From: Streptomyces leeuwenhoekii | Lineage (GTDB): Bacteria > Actinomycetota > Actinomycetes > Streptomycetales > Streptomycetaceae | Assembly: GCF_001013905.1 (NCBI RefSeq) | Contig: NZ_LN831790.1 | Location: 6,772,001 to 6,836,000, forward strand | DNA: 64,000 nt | Direction: 5' to 3' | Shown here: piece by piece, positions 50,179-59,150 of the stretch | Numbering within the stretch: the stretch's first letter is position 1 | Layout of the letters: each line of letters begins with the position of its first letter | Program-made: the position numbers and the translations under genes | The notes under the pieces: generated by a model | Database searches by the model: none | The model's input: only the letters and a program-made list of their open reading frames with translations | Told to the model about the DNA's origin: nothing

Positions 50179-50481
50179 ATGGCCTACGAGATTCCGGTGA
50201 CGCAAGCCAGGGCTGAGCTCGCCGACCTGATCAACCGCGTGGTGTACGGCGGTGAGCGCGTCGTCGTGACCCGGCACGGCAAGCCGCTGGTCGCCCTGGT
50301 CTCGGCCGCCGACCTCGAGCGGCTCGAGGAACTGCGGGAGCCGGAGCGGGCGCAGGCCGGGGAGGAGAGCCGGGAGCAGGTGATCCGTGCCGTCTCCAGC
50401 GTGCGCGAGGTGACGTCCGCGCCCCGCGAACAGCAGCGCTTCGGCATCGCCGCGGAGCACCGGAGGCCGGGGGCCTCCTGA
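50179..50481 (+). CDS. YefM/Phd-type antitoxin, without adjacent toxin
   Basis: The 100-residue protein begins with the Phd/YefM fold: YEIPVTQARAELADLINRVV, VVVTRHGKPLVALVSAADLE and a variable C-terminal part that would bind a toxin. YefM proteins dimerise, bind TGTACA operators and inhibit a YoeB or Doc-type toxin. No toxin gene follows: 165 bp of non-coding DNA separates it from a convergent membrane-protein gene. It may act as an autonomous repressor or guard a toxin elsewhere. Confidence 0.88.
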   Translation: MAYEIPVTQARAELADLINRVVYGGERVVVTRHGKPLVALVSAADLERLEELREPERAQAGEESREQVIRAVSSVREVTSAPREQQRFGIAAEHRRPGAS

Positions 50482-50645
50482 GGCGCCGTCGTACGTGCGG
50501 TACCCGGATCGGGCGGGGGCTCCCCGCCGTGCCCGGAGAGCCTCACGGCGCACGGGTGTGCCCCTCCCGCGCCGCCGAAGCGGGCGGGAGAGGCGCAGGG
50601 ATCGTACGGGCGTTCGCGCGTCCGTGAAGGCGGTGGTGCGGCCGG

Positions 50646-51689
50646 TCAGCCGGTGGGTGCGAGCCCTCGCCGGGTGGCGGGCGCGCCCCGGTCCGCCCGG
50701 GCCCGCAGCGCGCCGCCGACCAGGACGGCACCCGCCCCGAGGACGGCCCACCACGTCAGTGTCAGGGCGGGCCCGGTCGACGCCGCGCCGTCGAAGAACG
50801 ACACCGACCGCAACAGCGAGGCACCCGCGCCGGGCGGCAGCCACTGGCCGATCGCACCGGCCGGTTCGGGCAGCAGTTCGGGAGCCGATGCGACGCCCGA
50901 GAACGGGTTGCCCAGCAGGACCACCACCAGCGCGCCCAGTGCGGTACCCGGGCGGCCGAGCAGCGCCCCGAGCCCGGCGACCGCGGCGCTCACGGCCAGG
51001 ACCGACAGGGCGAACACCCCGGCCACGGCCCACCAGCTCCCGGTGACGATCCCGAGCCAGCTGTGCGCCAGGGCGGCGGCGACCAAGCCGACCAGCGCAG
51101 AGACGGTCACCAGCGCGGCCACGGCACGCACACCGCGCAGCCCCGGCAGGGCCACCGCGGTGCCCGTCGCGACCCCGGCCAGTGCCAGCGGCAGCACCGT
51201 CGCGCCCAGGGCCGCGCCACGCGGGTCCCGCTCGGGCGCGGCCACCACGTCGACCGTCCTGAGCGGGGTCCCCGCGGCGGACGCCTGCTGCGCCACCGCC
51301 TGGTGCAGCGACTGGGCCACGACCGGGCCGGCGGCGGAGGCGGTGAGCAACGCCGGGCCGCGGTCGGTGACGACGATCGCCCCGTAGACCGTCCGGTCCT
51401 CGATGGCGGCGCGGGCGGCGGCCTCGTCGGCGTAGCGGTGCACCTCGAAGGCGCCGTCGCGCTGGGCGAGCTGCTGCTCGACGCGGGCGGCCGCGGCCGC
51501 CGGTCCGGCCACGCCGACCGGCAGATCCCGCGGGGCGGTGCGGGCGGCGGGCCAGGCGAAGGCCCACAGCGCCAGCGCCACCAGGGCGGGGACCAGGACG
51601 ACGAGGGCGAGGACACCGTGGCGGGGGGAGACGGAGGCGGCCGCGGGCGCGGCGGGGGGCGGAGCGGAGGGGGCGGACAGGGCGGACAT
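50646..51689 (-). CDS. Multi-pass membrane protein (YhgE/ABC-2-permease-like)
   Basis: The 347-residue protein has an N-terminal helix (HGVLALVVLVPALVALALWA) followed by an extracytoplasmic domain of about 130 residues ([20 protein letters not shown] to AAPERDPRGAAL). A group of helices follows (LGATVLPLALAGVATGTAVA, AALVTVSALVGLVAAALAHS, WWAVAGVFALSVLAVSAAVA, LGALVVVLLGNPFSG), with one more near the C-terminus. This resembles the YhgE/Pip-like and DUF3533-type permeases that act in export. It is divergent from a TetR gene with paired operators, as for many efflux systems. Confidence 0.75.
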   Translation of the reverse strand: MSALSAPSAPPPAAPAAASVSPRHGVLALVVLVPALVALALWAFAWPAARTAPRDLPVGVAGPAAAAARVEQQLAQRDGAFEVHRYADEAAARAAIEDRTVYGAIVVTDRGPALLTASAAGPVVAQSLHQAVAQQASAAGTPLRTVDVVAAPERDPRGAALGATVLPLALAGVATGTAVALPGLRGVRAVAALVTVSALVGLVAAALAHSWLGIVTGSWWAVAGVFALSVLAVSAAVAGLGALLGRPGTALGALVVVLLGNPFSGVASAPELLPEPAGAIGQWLPPGAGASLLRSVSFFDGAASTGPALTLTWWAVLGAGAVLVGGALRARADRGAPATRRGLAPTG

Positions 51690-51824
51690 GACTGCTCCTC
51701 GGTTCTTCCAGGTCCCGGGCGCTCTCGGGGAGGCGGCGCGGGCCGGCCGGGACGGCCGCCCGGGAACGGCCGGCGGGAGGCGCCCGGCCCCGCGGACAGC
51801 GGCCGGGACGGCTCGCCCACCAAA

Positions 51825-51903
51825 AAGAAGGATCGTTCGTTCTAGCTCCCTCCACGGTCCTGCGGGTCGGGCTCCTTGTCAAGAAGGAACGTTCGTTTTA
51901 GCT
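51825..51903. promoter_or_regulatory. Two direct-repeat TetR operators
   Basis: AAGAAGGATCGTTCGTTCTAGCT (51825-51847, quoted as the 23-bp unit) recurs as a near copy at 51881-51903 (AAGAAGGAACGTTCGTTTTA plus GCT), 20 of 23 positions alike and 56 bp apart. Each holds an AACGTTCGTT-type core like known TetR sites. One unit lies at the membrane-protein promoter and the other ends 7 bp before the TetR start. Confidence 0.75.
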
Positions 51904-51910
51904 TGACGGC

Positions 51911-52570
51911 ATGGCTCGCGTATCCCAGGAACACCTCGACGCCCGGCGCCGGCAGATCCTCGACGGCGCCGCGCTCTGCTTCGCCCGCAACGGCTTCCAC
52001 GCCACCTCCATGCAGGACGTGCTGAAGGAGGCCGATCTCTCCGCGGGCGCCGTCTACCGGTACTTCAGCGGCAAGGAGGAGCTCATCGGCGCGATCGTCG
52101 CCGAGGTGCTCGGCACGGTGCGGGAGGTGTACGAACAGGCCGCCCGGCAGACGCCTCCGCCGCTGCCCGACGTGCTGATCCCGGACGTCCTGGCCCGGAT
52201 GAGGGAGCTGCGGCCCGGGCTGCTGGACGACGGCCAGTGGATGTTTCCCCGGCTGATGATCCAGGTGTGGTCCGAGGCCACCCGCAACGCCGAGCTGGCG
52301 GCCCAGTTGCGGGAGGGCTTCCGGCTGGTCCGCGAGGCTTGGGGGAAGGTCGTCGACGGCTACCGGGAGGCCGGGCTGATGCCCGCCGGTGCCGAAGCGG
52401 ACGCCGACGCCATGGCGCGGGTGATGATCGCCGTGGTGCAGGGCTACGCGCTCCAGGTGGCCCTCTTCGGCACCGAATCGGCCGCCTCCTTCGAAGCGAT
52501 GCTGCGCGACGGGCTGCGCTCCCTCATGAGCGTGCAAAGGGGAGACCAAAAAGTAGCCCAAGGCAACTGA
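51911..52570 (+). CDS. TetR/AcrR family transcriptional regulator
   Basis: The 219-residue repressor has a standard N-terminal TetR helix-turn-helix (RRQILDGAALCFARNGFHAT, SMQDVLKEADLSAGAVYRYF, SGKEELIGAIVAEVLG). The C-terminal ligand and dimer domain is helical (PRLMIQVWSEATRNAELAAQ, MARVMIAVVQGYALQVALFG). It is divergent from the membrane-protein gene and flanked by two operator copies. It probably represses both itself and the exporter until a ligand binds. Urease genes follow on the same strand but have their own control region. Confidence 0.93.
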   Translation: MARVSQEHLDARRRQILDGAALCFARNGFHATSMQDVLKEADLSAGAVYRYFSGKEELIGAIVAEVLGTVREVYEQAARQTPPPLPDVLIPDVLARMRELRPGLLDDGQWMFPRLMIQVWSEATRNAELAAQLREGFRLVREAWGKVVDGYREAGLMPAGAEADADAMARVMIAVVQGYALQVALFGTESAASFEAMLRDGLRSLMSVQRGDQKVAQGN

Positions 52571-52587
52571 CATTGATCGCGGCTGGG

Positions 52588-52619
52588 TTAACGTGACCGA
52601 AACCCGGTGCAACTAGCCT
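52588..52619 (+). promoter_or_regulatory. Urease promoter with GlnR-like box
   Basis: TTAAC-GTGACC-GAAAC (52588-52603) fits the GlnR consensus gTnAc-n6-GaAAc with one mismatch. TAGCCT (52614-52619) is a possible -10. GlnR control of ureA is established in Streptomyces, and this site lies about 100 bp before the ureA start. Confidence 0.6.
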
Positions 52620-52704
52620 GCCGATCCGGCCGCGCTGCGATGTTGCCCCGTGGTCGCGGCATCCGGACCCCGCACGGTCCGGAGCGAGGACTGTGAGGTG
52701 GGAC

Positions 52705-53007
52705 GTGCAACTGACCCCGCATGAGCAAGAGCGGCTGCTGATCCATGTGGCGGCCGATGTCGCCGAGAAGCGCCGGGCCCGCGGAGTGAAGCTCAACCAC
52801 CCCGAGGCGATAGCCCTGATCACCTCGCATGTCCTCGAAGGCGCGCGGGACGGCCGTACCGTCGCCGAACTCATGTCCTCCGGACGCAAGCTGCTCACCC
52901 GGGACGAGGTCATGGAGGGCGTCCCCGAGATGATCCACGACGTTCAGGTCGAGGCCACCTTCCCGGACGGCACCAAGCTCGTCACCGTCCATGACCCGAT
53001 CGTGTGA
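52705..53007 (+). CDS. ureA: Urease subunit gamma
   Basis: The 100-residue gamma subunit of nickel urease: [40 protein letters not shown] and [23 protein letters not shown] at 52705 after GAGGTGGGAC gives exactly the usual 100-residue length. A GTG four codons upstream is in frame but less likely. It opens the ureABCFGD operon; ureB starts 14 bp downstream. Confidence 0.97.
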   Translation: MQLTPHEQERLLIHVAADVAEKRRARGVKLNHPEAIALITSHVLEGARDGRTVAELMSSGRKLLTRDEVMEGVPEMIHDVQVEATFPDGTKLVTVHDPIV

Positions 53008-53020
53008 AAGCGGGGGCACG

Positions 53021-53332
53021 ATGATTCCCGGAGAGTTCCTCTTCGCCGACGGGCCGGTCGTCTTCAACGAGGGCCGTGAGACCACCTGCCTGACCGTGCT
53101 CAACGCCGCCGACCGGCCCGTGCAGGTCGGGTCCCACTACCACTTCGCCGAGGCCAACCCGGGCCTGGACTTCGACCGCGCCGCCGCGCGCGGCAAGCGG
53201 CTGAACATCGCCGCCGGTACGGCCGTGCGCTTCGAGCCCGGCATCCCGGTCGACGTCGAACTCGTCCCGCTCGCCGGCGCCCGTGTGGTGCCCGGACTGC
53301 GCGGAGGGGCCGGAGGTGCCCTCGATGCCTGA
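53021..53332 (+). CDS. ureB: Urease subunit beta
   Basis: The 103-residue beta subunit: [40 protein letters not shown] and [20 protein letters not shown], the conserved core. ATG at 53021 gives the normal length. The stop overlaps the ureC ATG (GATGCCTGA), so the two are translationally coupled. Confidence 0.97.
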   Translation: MIPGEFLFADGPVVFNEGRETTCLTVLNAADRPVQVGSHYHFAEANPGLDFDRAAARGKRLNIAAGTAVRFEPGIPVDVELVPLAGARVVPGLRGGAGGALDA

Positions 53333-55046
53333 GATCTCGCGTGCCGCCTACGCCGACCTGTTCGGCCCCACCACCGGCGACCGCATCCGGCTGGCCGACA
53401 CCGACCTCCTCGTCGAGATCGAGGAGGACCGCAGCGGCGGCCCCGGACTCGCCGGGGAAGAGGCCGTGTTCGGCGGCGGCAAGGTCGTCCGGGAGTCCAT
53501 GGGCCAGTCCCGGGCCACCCGCGCCGAGGGCACCCCGGACACCGTCGTCACCGGTGCCGTGATCATCGATCACTGGGGCGTCGTCAAGGCCGACGTCGGC
53601 ATCCGCGACGGCCGCATCACCGGCATCGGCAAGGCGGGCAACCCCGACACCATGGACGGGGTGCACCCCGAGCTCGTCATCGGGCCCGAGACCGAGATCA
53701 TCGCCGGCAACGGGCGGATCCTCACCGCCGGAGCCGTCGACGCGCACGTCCACTTCATCTGCCCGCAGGTCACCGACGAGGCGCTGGCTTCCGGCGTCAC
53801 CACCCTGGTCGGCGGCGGCACCGGACCGGCCGAGGGGTCGAAGGCCACCACCGTCACCCCCGGCCCCTGGCACCTGGCCCGGATGCTGGAGGCGCTGGAG
53901 GCCCGCCCGGTCAACATCGGCCTGCTCGGCAAGGGCAACACCGTCTCCCACGAGGCGATGCTGTCGCAGATCCGGGGCGGGGCCGCCGGGCTGAAGATCC
54001 ACGAGGACTGGGGGGCCACCCCGGCCGCCATCGACGCCGCCCTCACCGTCGCCGACCGCACCGGCGTCCAGGTCGCCATCCACACGGACACCCTGAACGA
54101 GGCCGGTTTCGTCGGCGACACGCTCGCGGCGATCGGCGGCCGCGGCATCCACGCCTACCACACCGAGGGCGCGGGCGGCGGGCACGCCCCGGACATCATG
54201 ACCGTGGTCTCCGAGCCGCATGTGCTGCCCAGCTCCACCAACCCGACCCGGCCCTTCACCGTCAACACCGTCGAGGAGCACCTCGACATGCTGATGGTGT
54301 GCCACCACCTCAATCCCGCGGTCCCCGAGGACCTGGCGTTCGCCGAGTCCCGCATCCGGCCGTCGACGATCGGGGCCGAGGACGTCCTCCACGACCTGGG
54401 CGCCATCTCGATCATCTCCTCCGACTCCCAGGCCATGGGCCGCGTCGGCGAGGTGATCCTGCGGACCTGGCAGACCGCGCACGTGATGAAGCGGCGGCGC
54501 GGCGCGCTGCCCGGCGACGGACGGGCCGACAACCACCGCGTCCGCCGCTATGTCGCCAAGTACACGATCAACCCGGCCCTGGCCCAGGGCATGGCCCGTG
54601 AGATCGGCTCCGTGGAGACCGGCAAGCTCGCCGACCTGGTGCTGTGGGAACCGGCGTTCTTCGGCGTCAAGCCGCTGCTCGTCCTCAAGGCCGGGCAGAT
54701 CGCGTACGCGCAGATGGGCGATGCCAACGCCTCCATCCCGACCCCGCAGCCGGTCCTGCCGCGCCCGATGTACGGCGCGATCGGACGGGCGCCCGCCGCC
54801 AACTCCGTCAACTTCGTCGCCCCCGCGGCGATCGAGGACGGGCTGCCCGAGCGGCTGGGGCTCGGCAAGCGGTTCGTCGCGATCGACTCCACGCGCGGCG
54901 TCACCAAGGCCGACATGCGCGAGAACGACGCCCGGCCCGAGGTGCGGATCGACCCCGACAGCTTCGCCGTCCACATCGACGGCGAGCTCGTCGAGGCGGC
55001 GCCGGCCGTCGAACTGCCCATGGCCCAGCGTTACTTCCTCTTCTGA
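53325..55046 (+). CDS. ureC: Urease subunit alpha (catalytic)
   Basis: The 573-residue Ni-dependent amidohydrolase subunit has the expected length. It contains the metal-binding [12 protein letters not shown], the carbamylated Lys about residue 224 in [43 protein letters not shown], and the active-site flap [20 protein letters not shown] with Cys and His. It hydrolyses urea to ammonia and carbamate. It starts in an 8-bp overlap with ureB and ends with TGATG at ureF. Confidence 0.98.
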   Translation: MPEISRAAYADLFGPTTGDRIRLADTDLLVEIEEDRSGGPGLAGEEAVFGGGKVVRESMGQSRATRAEGTPDTVVTGAVIIDHWGVVKADVGIRDGRITGIGKAGNPDTMDGVHPELVIGPETEIIAGNGRILTAGAVDAHVHFICPQVTDEALASGVTTLVGGGTGPAEGSKATTVTPGPWHLARMLEALEARPVNIGLLGKGNTVSHEAMLSQIRGGAAGLKIHEDWGATPAAIDAALTVADRTGVQVAIHTDTLNEAGFVGDTLAAIGGRGIHAYHTEGAGGGHAPDIMTVVSEPHVLPSSTNPTRPFTVNTVEEHLDMLMVCHHLNPAVPEDLAFAESRIRPSTIGAEDVLHDLGAISIISSDSQAMGRVGEVILRTWQTAHVMKRRRGALPGDGRADNHRVRRYVAKYTINPALAQGMAREIGSVETGKLADLVLWEPAFFGVKPLLVLKAGQIAYAQMGDANASIPTPQPVLPRPMYGAIGRAPAANSVNFVAPAAIEDGLPERLGLGKRFVAIDSTRGVTKADMRENDARPEVRIDPDSFAVHIDGELVEAAPAVELPMAQRYFLF

Positions 55047-55720
55047 TGTCCAGGTCGGCACTACTGGTCCTGGCCGACGGCCGCTTCCCCGCCGGAGGGC
55101 ACGCGCACTCCGGCGGCGCCGAGGCGGCCGTACGGGCCGGGCGGATTACCGGGGCGGCGACCCTGGAGGACTTCTGCCGGGGACGGCTGCACACGGCCGG
55201 GCTGGTCGCCGCCGCACTCGCGGCCGCCGCCGCGCTCGGTGCCGATCCGGCGGAACTCGACGCCGCCGCCGACGCCCGCACGCCCTCTCCCGTGCTGCGC
55301 ACCGCCGCCCGCAGGCTGGGCCGCCAGTTGATGCGGGCCGCCCGCGCGACCTGGCCATCACCGGAACTCGACGCACTGGCCGGTGCGTTCCCCAAGGGCG
55401 CCCACCAGCCGGTCGTCCTCGGGCTCACGGCACGGGCGGCGGGGCTCGACGCGGCGGACGCCGCCTACTGCGCGGCGTACGAGAGCGTGAGCGGGCCCGC
55501 CACCGCGACCGTGCGGCTGCTGAGCCTGGACCCCTTCGACGCCACCGCGGTGCTGGCCCGGCTGGCGCCGGAACTGGACGGCGTCGCCGACCGGGCGGTG
55601 CGGGCGGCGCGTGGGGCCCTCACCGAAGGGACCGGCGCCCTGCCCGCCGCCTCCGCGCCGCTGCTGGAGATCGCCGCGGAGCAGCACGCCGCGTGGCCCG
55701 TCCGCCTGTTCGCCTCCTAG
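55046..55720 (+). CDS. ureF: Urease accessory protein UreF
   Basis: The 224-residue helical accessory protein acts as a GTPase regulator with UreD and UreG in nickel delivery. It shows LLVLADGRFPAGGHAHSGGA (the conserved N-terminal 'SDSxFPxGxFxHSxGLE' variant) and FPKGAHQPVVLGLTARAAGL. The start shares one base with the ureC stop (TGATG). A 15-bp tandem repeat lies after its stop. Confidence 0.93.
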   Translation: MSRSALLVLADGRFPAGGHAHSGGAEAAVRAGRITGAATLEDFCRGRLHTAGLVAAALAAAAALGADPAELDAAADARTPSPVLRTAARRLGRQLMRAARATWPSPELDALAGAFPKGAHQPVVLGLTARAAGLDAADAAYCAAYESVSGPATATVRLLSLDPFDATAVLARLAPELDGVADRAVRAARGALTEGTGALPAASAPLLEIAAEQHAAWPVRLFAS

Positions 55721-55734
55721 CGGCCCTTCCGGGC

Positions 55735-55764
55735 CCCTCCTGGGAGGCCCCCTCCTGGGAGGCC
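55735..55764. repeat. Exact 15-bp tandem repeat, each unit a palindrome
   Basis: CCCTCCTGGGAGGCC is present twice without a spacer (55735-55749 and 55750-55764). Each unit contains CCTCC-TG-GGAGG-like symmetry, so the pair can form alternative hairpins between ureF and ureG. Confidence 0.8.
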
Positions 55765-55891
55765 CTCCGCCCCGCCACCCTTTCCTTCCACCTATCCGAC
55801 CCCTGGGGCCTGCCCCAGACCCCGTCCGGCCGGGACTCGAACGCTCTCGTCGTCACCTGCCGGACGGGCCGAGCCGATGGAGCCGCTTGCC

Positions 55892-56569
55892 ATGCATCTC
55901 GACCACTCCCACGACGGGCCGGCCGCTGTCGGCGCCGACGCGCACCGCCCCGACGGCACCCGCCGCGCCCTGCGCGTCGGCCTCGGCGGACCCGTCGGCT
56001 CCGGCAAGACGGCCACCGTGGCCGCCCTCTGCCGCGCGCTGCGCGACGAACTGTCCCTCGCCGTCGTCACCAACGACATCTACACGCGCGAGGACGCCGA
56101 GTTCCTGCTGCGCGAGGCGGTGCTGCCCCCGGAGCGGATCAGCGCCGTGGAGACCGGAGCCTGCCCGCACACCGCGATCCGGGACGACATCTCCGCCAAC
56201 CTCGAAGCGGTCGAGGACCTGGAGGAGGCGGTCGGACCGCTGGACCTGATCCTGCTGGAGTCCGGCGGCGACAACCTCACCGCCACCTTCTCCAAGGGGC
56301 TGGTCGACGCGCAGATCTTCGTCATCGACGTGGCCGGCGGGGACGACATCCCCCGCAAGGGCGGACCCGGCGTCACCACCGCCGACCTGCTCGTCGTCAA
56401 CAAGACCGACCTCGCGCCCCACGTCGGCTCCGACCTCGCCCGGATGGCCGCCGACGCCAAGGCCCAGCGCGGCGAACTCCCCGTCGTCTTCCAGTCGCTG
56501 CGCGGCGAGAGCGGCGTACGCGACGTCGCCGGCTGGGTGCGGGAGCGGCTGGCCGCGTGGACCGCATGA
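55892..56569 (+). CDS. ureG: Urease accessory protein UreG (GTPase)
   Basis: The 225-residue SIMIBI GTPase has Walker [18 protein letters not shown], the nickel-binding CPH motif in [14 protein letters not shown], Walker B-like [17 protein letters not shown] and the guanine-specific VVNKTDL. It powers Ni insertion into urease. ATG at 55892 (MHLDHSHDG, short His-rich) agrees with Streptomyces UreG; an ATG five codons upstream is possible. ureD overlaps by 4 bp (ATGA). 171 bp separate it from ureF, longer than the other gaps. Confidence 0.96.
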   Translation: MHLDHSHDGPAAVGADAHRPDGTRRALRVGLGGPVGSGKTATVAALCRALRDELSLAVVTNDIYTREDAEFLLREAVLPPERISAVETGACPHTAIRDDISANLEAVEDLEEAVGPLDLILLESGGDNLTATFSKGLVDAQIFVIDVAGGDDIPRKGGPGVTTADLLVVNKTDLAPHVGSDLARMAADAKAQRGELPVVFQSLRGESGVRDVAGWVRERLAAWTA

Positions 56570-57324
56570 CCGGGACCAGCGTACGGGCCGGTGCGCGGAT
56601 CCTCGCCCGGGCCGACGGGCGGGGCGGCACGGCCCTGCCGGTCCTGGAGGGCGAGGGACCGCTGGCGCCCCGGCGGGTCCGGGCGAGCGGCGCCGAGGCC
56701 CGTGTGATGCTCGTCGGCGCGATGAGCGGACCGCTGGGCGGCGACCACCTCACCGTGACGGCGGACGTGGCCGAAGGCGCCCGGCTGCGGGTCGGCTCGT
56801 CCGCCGCCACCCTCGCGCTGCCGGGGCAGAACCGGGGCGAGGCGTACTACGACGTCCGGCTGACCGTGGCGGACGGAGCCGAACTGCTGTGGCTGCCCGA
56901 GCAGTTGATATCCGTGCGGGGCAGCGACCTCGCCGTCACCACGTGCGTGGACCTCGCCCCCACCGCCCGGCTGGTGCTGCGTGAGGAACAGGTCCTCGGG
57001 CGGGCCGGAGAGGAACCGGGACGGCTCGTCAGCCGCCTCGCCGTCCGGATCGCCGGCCGGTGCGTCCTGGACCAGGAACTCGCCTGCGGGCCCGGAGCGC
57101 CGGGCGGCTGGGACGGGCCCGCCGTGCTGGCGGGCCACCGGGCGGTCGGGCAGATCGTCGTCGTCCGCCCCGAGTTCACCGAACGCCCGCCGATGGCGCG
57201 CCTGCCCGGTGACGGCGCCGCCGTGATCCCGCTCGCCGGGCCCGCCGCATTGGTCACGGCCGTCGCGCCGGACGCCCTGCGGCTCAGACGGCTGCTGGAC
57301 GAGGGCCTGCGCTCCCTGGATTGA
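56566..57324 (+). CDS. ureD: Urease accessory protein UreD
   Basis: The 252-residue protein is the scaffold (UreD/UreH) of the urease maturation complex. It has [51 protein letters not shown] and [20 protein letters not shown] (family motif of UreD). It starts in a 4-bp overlap with ureG and ends the operon. The nearest downstream gene, tap, has its own ribosome site. Confidence 0.93.
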   Translation: MTGTSVRAGARILARADGRGGTALPVLEGEGPLAPRRVRASGAEARVMLVGAMSGPLGGDHLTVTADVAEGARLRVGSSAATLALPGQNRGEAYYDVRLTVADGAELLWLPEQLISVRGSDLAVTTCVDLAPTARLVLREEQVLGRAGEEPGRLVSRLAVRIAGRCVLDQELACGPGAPGGWDGPAVLAGHRAVGQIVVVRPEFTERPPMARLPGDGAAVIPLAGPAALVTAVAPDALRLRRLLDEGLRSLD

Positions 57325-57455
57325 CACCCCGCCGATCGAACACACTCTTCCGTTTATCGGATTGGCAAAGATCCCCCGCCGCCCCTGTTCCCGGGGAACG
57401 CACAGCCGCGAGGATCCCCCCGTACCTTTCGAAAAGCTGTACGGGGAGGGCCGAC

Positions 57456-59090
57456 TTGAGGAAGAGAACACTGCGGCGCAGGGCGGGGGCGCTCGGCGCG
57501 GCCGGGGCGCTCGTCACCACGACGCTGATATCCGGGGCCGTCACGGCGCCCAACGCGAGCGCGCAGCCGGCCGCGCCCAACGCGAGCGAGCGGCCGGCCG
57601 CGCCCACCTGGCACGGCCAGGACCGCGAGGCCCGCGGCGCGGCGGTCGCCGCCGCCCGCGCAGCCAAGGCCGGGATCGACTGGCGGGACTGCCCCGCCGA
57701 CTGGAACCTGCCCAAGCCGATCCAGTGCGGCTGGGTCACCGTGCCGCTCGACTACGCCAAGCCGAACGGCAAGCAGATCCGGCTCGCCGTCGACCGCATC
57801 GGCAACACCGGGACCAAGGACGAGCGGCAGGGCGCGCTCATCTACAACCCCGGCGGCCCCGGCGGTTCCGGCCTGCGCTTCCCCACCCGTGTGACCAACA
57901 AGAACGCCGTCTGGGCGAAGGCGGCCCGGGCCTACGACTTCGTCGGCTTCGACCCGCGCGGCGTCGGCAAGTCGGCGCCCATCTCCTGCGTCGACCCCCA
58001 GGAGTTCGTCAAGGCGCCCAAGATGGACCCGGTGCCCGACTCCGAGGCCGACAAGCTGGCCCAGCGCAAGCTGGCCCGCGAGTACGCCGAGGGCTGCCAC
58101 GAGCGCAGCGGCGCCATGCTGCCGCACATGACCACGCCGAACACCGCGCGCGACCTCGACGTCATCCGCGCCGCGCTCGGCGAGAAGAAGCTCAACTACC
58201 TCGGCGTCTCCTACGGCACCTACCTCGGCGCCGTCTACGGCACCCTCTTCCCCGGCCATGTGCGCCGCATGGTCGTCGACAGCGTCGTCAACCCCTCCCG
58301 CGAGAAGATCTGGTACCAGGCCAACCTGGACCAGGACGTCGCCTTCGAGACCCGCTGGCAGGACTGGCAGGACTGGGTGGCGAAGAACGACGCCACCTTC
58401 CACCTCGGTGACACCCGCGCCGAGGTCCAGGCCCAGTGGCTGAAGCTGCGCGCCGCCGCGAAGGAGAACCCGATCGGCGGGGTCGTCGGCCCGGCCGAGC
58501 TGATCGGCTTCTTCCAGAGCGCCCCGTACTACGACTCCGCCTGGGTCTCCGTCGCCACCGTCTTCAGCAAGTACGTCGCCGGCGACACCCAGGCCCTCGT
58601 CGACGCCGCCGCGCCCGACCTGTCCGACACCGCGGGCAACGCCGCCTCCGAGAACGGCAACGCCGTCTACACGGCCGTCGAGTGCGCCGACGCCAAGTGG
58701 CCCACCGACTGGCGGACGTGGGACCGGGACAACACCCGGCTGCACCAGGACCACCCGTTCCTGACCTGGTCCAACGCCTGGATGAACCTGCCGTGCGCCA
58801 CCTGGCCCGTCCAGCAGAACACCCCGGTGGACGTGAAGACCGGCAAGGGCCTGCCGCCGGTGCTGATCGTCCAGTCCGAGCGGGACGCCGCCACCCCGTA
58901 CGGGGGCGCCGTCGAACTGCACCAGCGGTTCAAGGGATCCCGCCTGATCACCGAGCGCGACGCCGGGTCCCACGGCGTCACCGGTCTGGTCAACCCGTGT
59001 GTCAACGACCGGGTGGACACCTACCTGCTCACCGGCGAGGTGGACAGCCGGGACGTGACCTGCGCCCCGCACGCCACGCCGAAGCCGTAG
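57456..59090 (+). CDS. tap: Secreted tripeptidyl aminopeptidase (S33, Tap-type)
   Basis: The 544-residue enzyme starts at TTG after GGGGAGGG, with a Sec signal (LRRRAGALGAAGALVTTTLI, about 37 residues). It is an S33 alpha/beta hydrolase with the oxyanion region NPGGPGGSGLRFPTR, a nucleophile in YLGVSYGTYLGAVYG (Ser about 252) and, in the C-terminal TAP domain, IVQSERDAATPYGGAVELHQ (Asp) and GSHGVTGL (His). It removes tripeptides from peptides outside the cell. The N-terminus carries a duplicated APNASxxPA segment. It follows the urease operon on the same strand. Confidence 0.94.
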   Translation: MRKRTLRRRAGALGAAGALVTTTLISGAVTAPNASAQPAAPNASERPAAPTWHGQDREARGAAVAAARAAKAGIDWRDCPADWNLPKPIQCGWVTVPLDYAKPNGKQIRLAVDRIGNTGTKDERQGALIYNPGGPGGSGLRFPTRVTNKNAVWAKAARAYDFVGFDPRGVGKSAPISCVDPQEFVKAPKMDPVPDSEADKLAQRKLAREYAEGCHERSGAMLPHMTTPNTARDLDVIRAALGEKKLNYLGVSYGTYLGAVYGTLFPGHVRRMVVDSVVNPSREKIWYQANLDQDVAFETRWQDWQDWVAKNDATFHLGDTRAEVQAQWLKLRAAAKENPIGGVVGPAELIGFFQSAPYYDSAWVSVATVFSKYVAGDTQALVDAAAPDLSDTAGNAASENGNAVYTAVECADAKWPTDWRTWDRDNTRLHQDHPFLTWSNAWMNLPCATWPVQQNTPVDVKTGKGLPPVLIVQSERDAATPYGGAVELHQRFKGSRLITERDAGSHGVTGLVNPCVNDRVDTYLLTGEVDSRDVTCAPHATPKP

Positions 59091-59110
59091 CCGGTACGCG
59101 GTCCCGGGAA

Positions 59111-59141
59111 GGGGGCGGGCCGGACCCACCGGCCCGCCCCC
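59111..59141. terminator. Bidirectional hairpin after tap
   Basis: GGGGGCGGGCCGG pairs perfectly with CCGGCCCGCCCCC (13 bp, ACCCA loop), between the convergent tap and epimerase stops. Confidence 0.75.
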
Positions 59142-59150
59142 TGCCGCGTC

